DNA of 9,080 nucleotides, from positions 1 to 9,080 of the forward strand of contig JAGHTJ010000166.1 of NCBI GenBank assembly GCA_018065375.1, read 5' to 3'. The DNA is from Candidatus Equinaster intestinalis. Lineage in GTDB: Bacteria; Bacillota_A; Clostridia; Oscillospirales; Acutalibacteraceae. The position numbers were made by a program, and so were the translations under genes. The notes under the pieces are model-generated. The model had not been told where the DNA came from and did not search any database. It was given only the letters and a program-made list of their open reading frames with translations. Shown here piece after piece: positions 5,480-9,080 of this stretch (positions within the stretch are counted from its first letter, which is position 1; each line of letters starts with the position of its first letter).

Positions 5480-8212
5480 ATGAGTTTTATAGAAAAATTA
5501 TTCGGTAACTACAGCGAAAAAGAGCTTAAGAAAATTTATCCCCTTCAGCAAAAAACACTGGCGCTCGGAGAGGAGTTTTCAAAGCTCAATGATACCGAGC
5601 TTCAAGCCAAAACAGCTGAATTTAAAGAGCGACTCGCAAACGGCGAAACCCTCGATGATATTCTGCCCGAGGCATTTGCCACCTGCCGCGAGGCTTCCTT
5701 CAGAGTGCTCGGTATGAAGCACTTCCCCGTTCAGATTTTGGGCGGTATAGTTTTGCATCAGGGCAGAATCAGCGAAATGAAAACCGGTGAGGGTAAAACC
5801 CTCGTTGCCACACTTCCCGCATACTTAAATGCTCTCTCGGGAAAGGGAGTTCATATAGTTACGGTAAACGATTACCTTGCAAAGCGTGACTCGGAATGGA
5901 TGGGCAAGGTTTACAAGTTTTTGGGGCTTACCGTAGGTCTTATCATTCACGGTATGGACAATGATGAAAAACGCGAAGCCTACAATGCCGATATTACCTA
6001 CTGCACAAACAACGAGCTCGGCTTCGATTATCTGCGTGATAATATGGTGGTTTATGCCGAAAACAGGGTTCAGAGAGGCCACAATTTCGCGATTGTGGAC
6101 GAGGTGGACTCCATTCTCATAGACGAAGCAAGAACCCCCCTTATCATTTCGGGTCAGGGCGATAAATCCACCGATTTATATGAGAGAGCTGACCGTTTTG
6201 CAAAGGGCCTTAAGATGGATAAGGTTATTAAGACCAACGATAAGCTTGCCGATGAACAGCAGAATTTCACGGGAGATTATGTTGTAGACGAAAAGGCAAG
6301 AAGCTGTACCCTCACCCCCGCCGGTGTTAAAAAGGCGGAGGAGTATTTCGGTATCGAAAATCTTAACGACCCCGAAAATATTACAATTTCTCACCATGTA
6401 AATCAGGCAATCCGCGCACACGGTATTATGAAGCGCGATGTTGACTATGTTGTTAAAGACGGCGAGGTTATCATAGTTGATGAATTCACCGGTCGTCTTA
6501 TGTTCGGCAGACGTTATAACGAGGGTCTGCACCAGGCAATCGAGGCAAAAGAGGGCGTAAAGGTAGAAAGAGAATCCAAAACTCTGGCTACCATTACCTT
6601 CCAAAATTTCTTCCGTCTTTACAAAAAGCTTTCGGGTATGACCGGTACGGCTATGACAGAGGAGCAGGAATTCCGTCAGATTTATTTCCTCGATGTTGTG
6701 GAAATTCCCACCAACAAGCCGGTTATCCGTGAGGACGAACCCGATACCGTTTACAAAACCGAAAATGCCAAGTTTGATGCCGTTATCGACCAGATAGTTG
6801 AATGTCATCAAAAGGGTCAGCCGGTACTTGTAGGTACCGTAACGATTGAAAAATCCGAGCTTTTGAGCTCCAAACTTATGAAGCGCGGCATAAAGCACAA
6901 TGTTTTAAATGCGAAGCACCATGAAAAGGAAGCCGAAATCATTGCCCAGGCGGGCAAAGAGGGCGCGGTTACCATTGCTACCAATATGGCGGGTCGTGGC
7001 ACCGATATAATGCTCGGCGGTAATGCCGAATACCTCGCAAAATCCGAGCTCCGCAGGCAGGGCCTTACAGATGAAATGATTGCCGAGGCTACGGGATTCG
7101 GTGAAACCGATAACGAGGAAATACTCAATGCAAGGGCTGAATTTACACGGCTCAACGAAAAGTTTAAGGCTGAAATTGCTCCCGAGGCAGAGCGGGTAAG
7201 AAATGCCGGAGGACTTTGCATTTTGGGCACAGAGCGCCACGAATCACGCCGAATAGACAATCAGCTCCGGGGCCGTGCGGGACGTCAGGGCGACCCCGGC
7301 CGCACACGCTTTTATATATCCCTTGAGGATGATTTGATGAGACTTTTCGGCGGCGAGAGACTTTATAACTTTATGGATACTCTTAACGTTGAGGAAAACA
7401 CACCGCTTCAGTTCAAAATGCTTTCAAATACCATTGAAAACGCCCAGAAAAAGGTTGAGGACCGCAACTTTGCTTCACGTAAGAACGTACTTGATTACGA
7501 TGATGTAATGAACAAACAGCGCGAGCTTATCTACGAGCAGAGAAACAAGGTTCTTGACGGTGAGGATATTAGCGACAGTATTCTTTCGATGATTGACAGT
7601 ACGATAGATGCCGCCACGGCCACCTATCTTTCCGACCCCGTAAGCGACAACTGGGATTTGGAGGGACTTCGCCGCTACACGGCAGGCTGGCTGACAAACG
7701 AGGACGATTTGAGATTTACGGTATCGGATTTGAACAAGTACACCGCCGAGGACGTAAAGGCTCTGCTTAAGGAAAAGGCTCACGCAAAATATGAAGCCAA
7801 GAAAGAGCAGTACGGCGAAAAGATGGACGATGTTCAACGTTATATACTCCTTCGTAATGTTGACTCGGGCTGGATGGACCACATTGACGCTATGGACGAC
7901 CTGCGAAAGGGTATCGGACTGCGCGGCTACGGTCAGCACGACCCGGTAGTTGCCTACCGAAATGAGAGCTACGATATGTTCTCTGCTATGACCGATTCCA
8001 TTCGTGAGCAAACGGCTAAATATGTTTTGGCTGTAGAAATTCGCGAGCAGGAAGAAATTAAGCGCGAAAAGGTTGCAGAAGAGACCGACACCGGAAGTGA
8101 TGACGGCAAAGGCAGAACAATTCGCGGCAAGGGTGCCGTAAGTAAAAACGCCCTCTGCCCCTGCGGAAGCGGTAAAAAATATAAACGCTGCTGCGGAAAA
8201 GATAGTGATTAA
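5480..8212 (+). CDS. secA: Preprotein translocase ATPase SecA
   Basis: SecA is the ATP-driven motor that pushes unfolded preproteins through SecYEG at the cytoplasmic membrane. This is a full-length 910-residue copy. Motifs in order are Walker A MKTGEGKT (100-107), [10 protein letters not shown] (128-137), the DEVD Walker B box (207-210) followed by [18 protein letters not shown] in the preprotein-crosslinking/NBD2 region, NMAGRGTDI (502-510) and the arginine-finger motif [11 protein letters not shown] (595-605). The helical scaffold follows, and the C-terminus has the zinc-binding SEC-C tail with C893, C895, C904 and C905. The tail is the SecB/phospholipid-binding form, indicating the housekeeping SecA1 and not an accessory SecA2. 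ATG 5480 has GAGGT 6 nt upstream. An intrinsic terminator follows 3 nt after the stop. No damage is seen. Confidence 0.98.
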   Translation: MSFIEKLFGNYSEKELKKIYPLQQKTLALGEEFSKLNDTELQAKTAEFKERLANGETLDDILPEAFATCREASFRVLGMKHFPVQILGGIVLHQGRISEMKTGEGKTLVATLPAYLNALSGKGVHIVTVNDYLAKRDSEWMGKVYKFLGLTVGLIIHGMDNDEKREAYNADITYCTNNELGFDYLRDNMVVYAENRVQRGHNFAIVDEVDSILIDEARTPLIISGQGDKSTDLYERADRFAKGLKMDKVIKTNDKLADEQQNFTGDYVVDEKARSCTLTPAGVKKAEEYFGIENLNDPENITISHHVNQAIRAHGIMKRDVDYVVKDGEVIIVDEFTGRLMFGRRYNEGLHQAIEAKEGVKVERESKTLATITFQNFFRLYKKLSGMTGTAMTEEQEFRQIYFLDVVEIPTNKPVIREDEPDTVYKTENAKFDAVIDQIVECHQKGQPVLVGTVTIEKSELLSSKLMKRGIKHNVLNAKHHEKEAEIIAQAGKEGAVTIATNMAGRGTDIMLGGNAEYLAKSELRRQGLTDEMIAEATGFGETDNEEILNARAEFTRLNEKFKAEIAPEAERVRNAGGLCILGTERHESRRIDNQLRGRAGRQGDPGRTRFYISLEDDLMRLFGGERLYNFMDTLNVEENTPLQFKMLSNTIENAQKKVEDRNFASRKNVLDYDDVMNKQRELIYEQRNKVLDGEDISDSILSMIDSTIDAATATYLSDPVSDNWDLEGLRRYTAGWLTNEDDLRFTVSDLNKYTAEDVKALLKEKAHAKYEAKKEQYGEKMDDVQRYILLRNVDSGWMDHIDAMDDLRKGIGLRGYGQHDPVVAYRNESYDMFSAMTDSIREQTAKYVLAVEIREQEEIKREKVAEETDTGSDDGKGRTIRGKGAVSKNALCPCGSGKKYKRCCGKDSD

Positions 8213-8215
8213 ATG

Positions 8216-8239
8216 TAAAGCCCTCGTTTGAGGGCTTTA
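8216..8239 (+). terminator. Rho-independent terminator of secA
   Basis: A 10-bp stem TAAAGCCCTC/GAGGGCTTTA (8216-8225 with 8230-8239) encloses a GTTT loop, beginning 3 nt after the stop. The 3' side is only moderately U-rich (CTTTAATTATTTA), so some read-through into the next gene is possible. Confidence 0.85.
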
Positions 8240-8243
8240 ATTA

Positions 8244-8272
8244 TTTACAATACATAAAAAATATTGTATAAT
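8244..8272 (+). promoter_or_regulatory. Promoter of the DUF975 gene with an embedded dyad
   Basis: TTTACA (8244-8249), a 17-nt spacer and TATAAT (8267-8272) make a near-consensus promoter. The predicted leader is about 36 nt. A perfect 7-bp dyad, TACAATA (8246-8252) and TATTGTA (8262-8268), spans the -35, the spacer and part of the -10, as an operator would. No regulator gene is seen nearby. Confidence 0.8.
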
Positions 8273-8314
8273 AAACTTAGCTGATATAGAGGTTTAGAAA
8301 GGGGTAAATTTATT

Positions 8315-8923
8315 ATGACAAGAGCAGAAATGAAAACTCGTGCTAAAGCACAACTCGGCAACGGCATCTTCCAGGAAAACTGGTTATTTGCAGTTCTCGC
8401 AGTATTTATCGTAGGTGCAATTACCGCAATAATCAGTTTAATTCCTACCGTAGGTAGCGTTGTAGCGGTTATCGTTACAGGACCTATTGCTTACGGCTCT
8501 ACGAAGTTGTTCTTAAAGCAGGCGAGAGACGGCCAAAAGATGGATATTGGCGGATTATTTGACGGTTTTAAAGACGATTTCGGCGGAACATTTCTTATTT
8601 CCTTAATGACCTATATCTTTACATTCCTTTGGTCACTTCTCTTTATAATTCCCGGTATTATAAAGACCTATTCTTATTCGATGGCTTACTACATCAAAGT
8701 AGACCATCCCGAATACGGTTGGAAAGAGTGCATCAACGAAAGCAAAAAGATTACAAACGGTCACAAAATGGAGCTCTTCATTTTGGATTTAAGCTTCATT
8801 GGTTGGATCTTCGTAGGTTCGCTTTGCCTCGGTATCGGAACTCTTTGGGTAGCCGCTTATATGGAAGCTACACGTGCTCAATTCTATGAGAGCATTAAAG
8901 AGGCTCCCGTAGTTGAAGCATAA
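8315..8923 (+). CDS. DUF975 family integral membrane protein
   Basis: This 202-residue polytopic membrane protein has a short charged N-terminus (MTRAEMKTRAKAQL). Hydrophobic segments lie at about 23-43, 46-64, 92-127 and 153-182. Family landmarks are FIIPGIIKTYSYSMAYYI (110-127) with D130, the INESKKITNGHK stretch (140-151) before LFILDLSFIGW, and the closing ATRAQFYE (185-192). These match DUF975, a family of unknown function common in Firmicutes. ATG 8315 has AAAGGGG 10 nt upstream. The gene has its own strong promoter after the secA terminator and its own terminator downstream, so it appears to be monocistronic. No catalytic motif is visible. Confidence 0.87.
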   Translation: MTRAEMKTRAKAQLGNGIFQENWLFAVLAVFIVGAITAIISLIPTVGSVVAVIVTGPIAYGSTKLFLKQARDGQKMDIGGLFDGFKDDFGGTFLISLMTYIFTFLWSLLFIIPGIIKTYSYSMAYYIKVDHPEYGWKECINESKKITNGHKMELFILDLSFIGWIFVGSLCLGIGTLWVAAYMEATRAQFYESIKEAPVVEA

Positions 8924-8947
8924 TTGATTATTAAACAAAAAAAAACA

Positions 8948-8963
8948 ACCGCCGGCGGGCGGT
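8948..8963 (-). terminator. Rho-independent terminator for the gene entering from the right edge
   Basis: The inverted repeat ACCGCC/GGCGGT (8948-8953 with 8958-8963) has a 4-nt loop. Read leftward it is followed by TTGTTTTTTTTTG, a strong U-tract. Read rightward it lacks one. The minus-strand reading frame that stops at 9030 fits as its source. Confidence 0.8.
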
Positions 8964-8990
8964 GTTCTAAAGAACAGTTCTATGTAGGAT

Positions 8991-9024
8991 ACGGTGCAAT
9001 CCGTTTGGGTTGCACCGTTTTCCT
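8991..9024 (+). terminator. Rho-independent terminator of the DUF975 gene
   Basis: A 12-bp stem with one G-U pair (8991-9002 with 9007-9018) closes a GTTT loop and runs into TTTTCCTTTGTTTT. It lies 68 nt past the DUF975 stop. Its U-tract serves the rightward transcript only. Confidence 0.88.
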
Positions 9025-9029
9025 TTGTT

Positions 9030-9080
9030 TTACGCCACTTTCGTGGGGTTGTTGCGGATTTCTTCCATAGCGGCAATGAT
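9030..9080 (-). CDS. C-terminal end of an unidentified gene entering from the right edge
   Basis: Reading leftward from base 9080, a frame gives IIAAMEEIRNNPTKVA and stops at TAA (9032-9030). Only 16 residues are visible and the product cannot be named. Support comes from the plausible composition (EEIRNNP) and above all from the U-tailed leftward terminator 67 nt downstream, which otherwise has no gene to serve. A different minus-strand frame over 8789-9076 is longer but runs through both terminators and antisense to DUF975, so it was set aside. Confidence 0.5.
   Translation of the reverse strand: MIAAMEEIRNNPTKVA

Noticed and set aside
6176..6898. 240-codon minus-strand reading frame inside secA
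   Set aside because: It lies wholly inside a highly conserved gene, shows no recognisable domain and has no ribosome binding site; it is a shadow.
8789..9076. 95-codon minus-strand reading frame at the right end
   Set aside because: It runs through both terminators and antisense to the conserved end of DUF975, and its composition is not protein-like. The shorter frame stopping at 9030 fits better.

Overview
The window looks like chromosomal DNA of a low-to-mid GC member of the Bacillota, most likely a gut-type Clostridia (Oscillospiraceae/Ruminococcaceae-like). The grounds are strong AGGAGG-type ribosome binding sites, TTTACA/TATAAT promoters, a 29-residue-repeat surface protein with a C-terminal membrane anchor, a NusG_II/Gx membrane gene pair, a lipoprotein ApbE and a DUF975 protein. 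The taxonomic call is inference. No tRNA, rRNA, insertion sequence, phage gene or CRISPR array was found.

Layout. (1) At 1-1339 (+) is the 3' part of a large surface protein gene, entering from the left edge. It ends in a near-perfect hairpin terminator at 1357-1398. (2) The 1399-1512 gap holds a fragment resembling a dispersed intergenic repeat and a minus-strand terminator. (3) A leftward four-gene operon runs from 4390 to 1513. In transcription order it encodes a NusG_II-domain membrane protein, a Gx-family (so-called heptaprenyl diphosphate synthase component I) membrane protein, asparagine synthetase AsnB and a 60-residue membrane peptide. The first three genes are tightly packed (ATGA overlap, then a 6-nt gap). 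The last has a Shine-Dalgarno locked in a 13-bp hairpin directly behind the asnB stop. (4) A divergent promoter region at 4391-4463 separates this operon from apbE. The two promoters share overlapping -35 hexamers, and apbE appears to be leaderless. (5) Rightward genes follow: apbE (lipoprotein FMN transferase), secA (full-length preprotein translocase ATPase) with a terminator, and a DUF975 integral membrane protein with a strong promoter. (6) At the right edge the last codons of a minus-strand gene converge on DUF975. Two nested, oppositely oriented terminators lie in between.

How the genes work together. The NusG_II and Gx proteins correspond, as far as I recall, to the domain types of EetA/EetB in flavin-based extracellular electron transfer loci. 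ApbE attaches FMN covalently to extracytoplasmic proteins. Their divergent linkage from one shared promoter region suggests a small membrane redox/flavinylation module, although no flavinylated target protein is present in the window. AsnB (asparagine synthesis) and SecA (protein export) are housekeeping genes. The surface protein and apbE products carry export or anchoring signals and are expected to be Sec clients.
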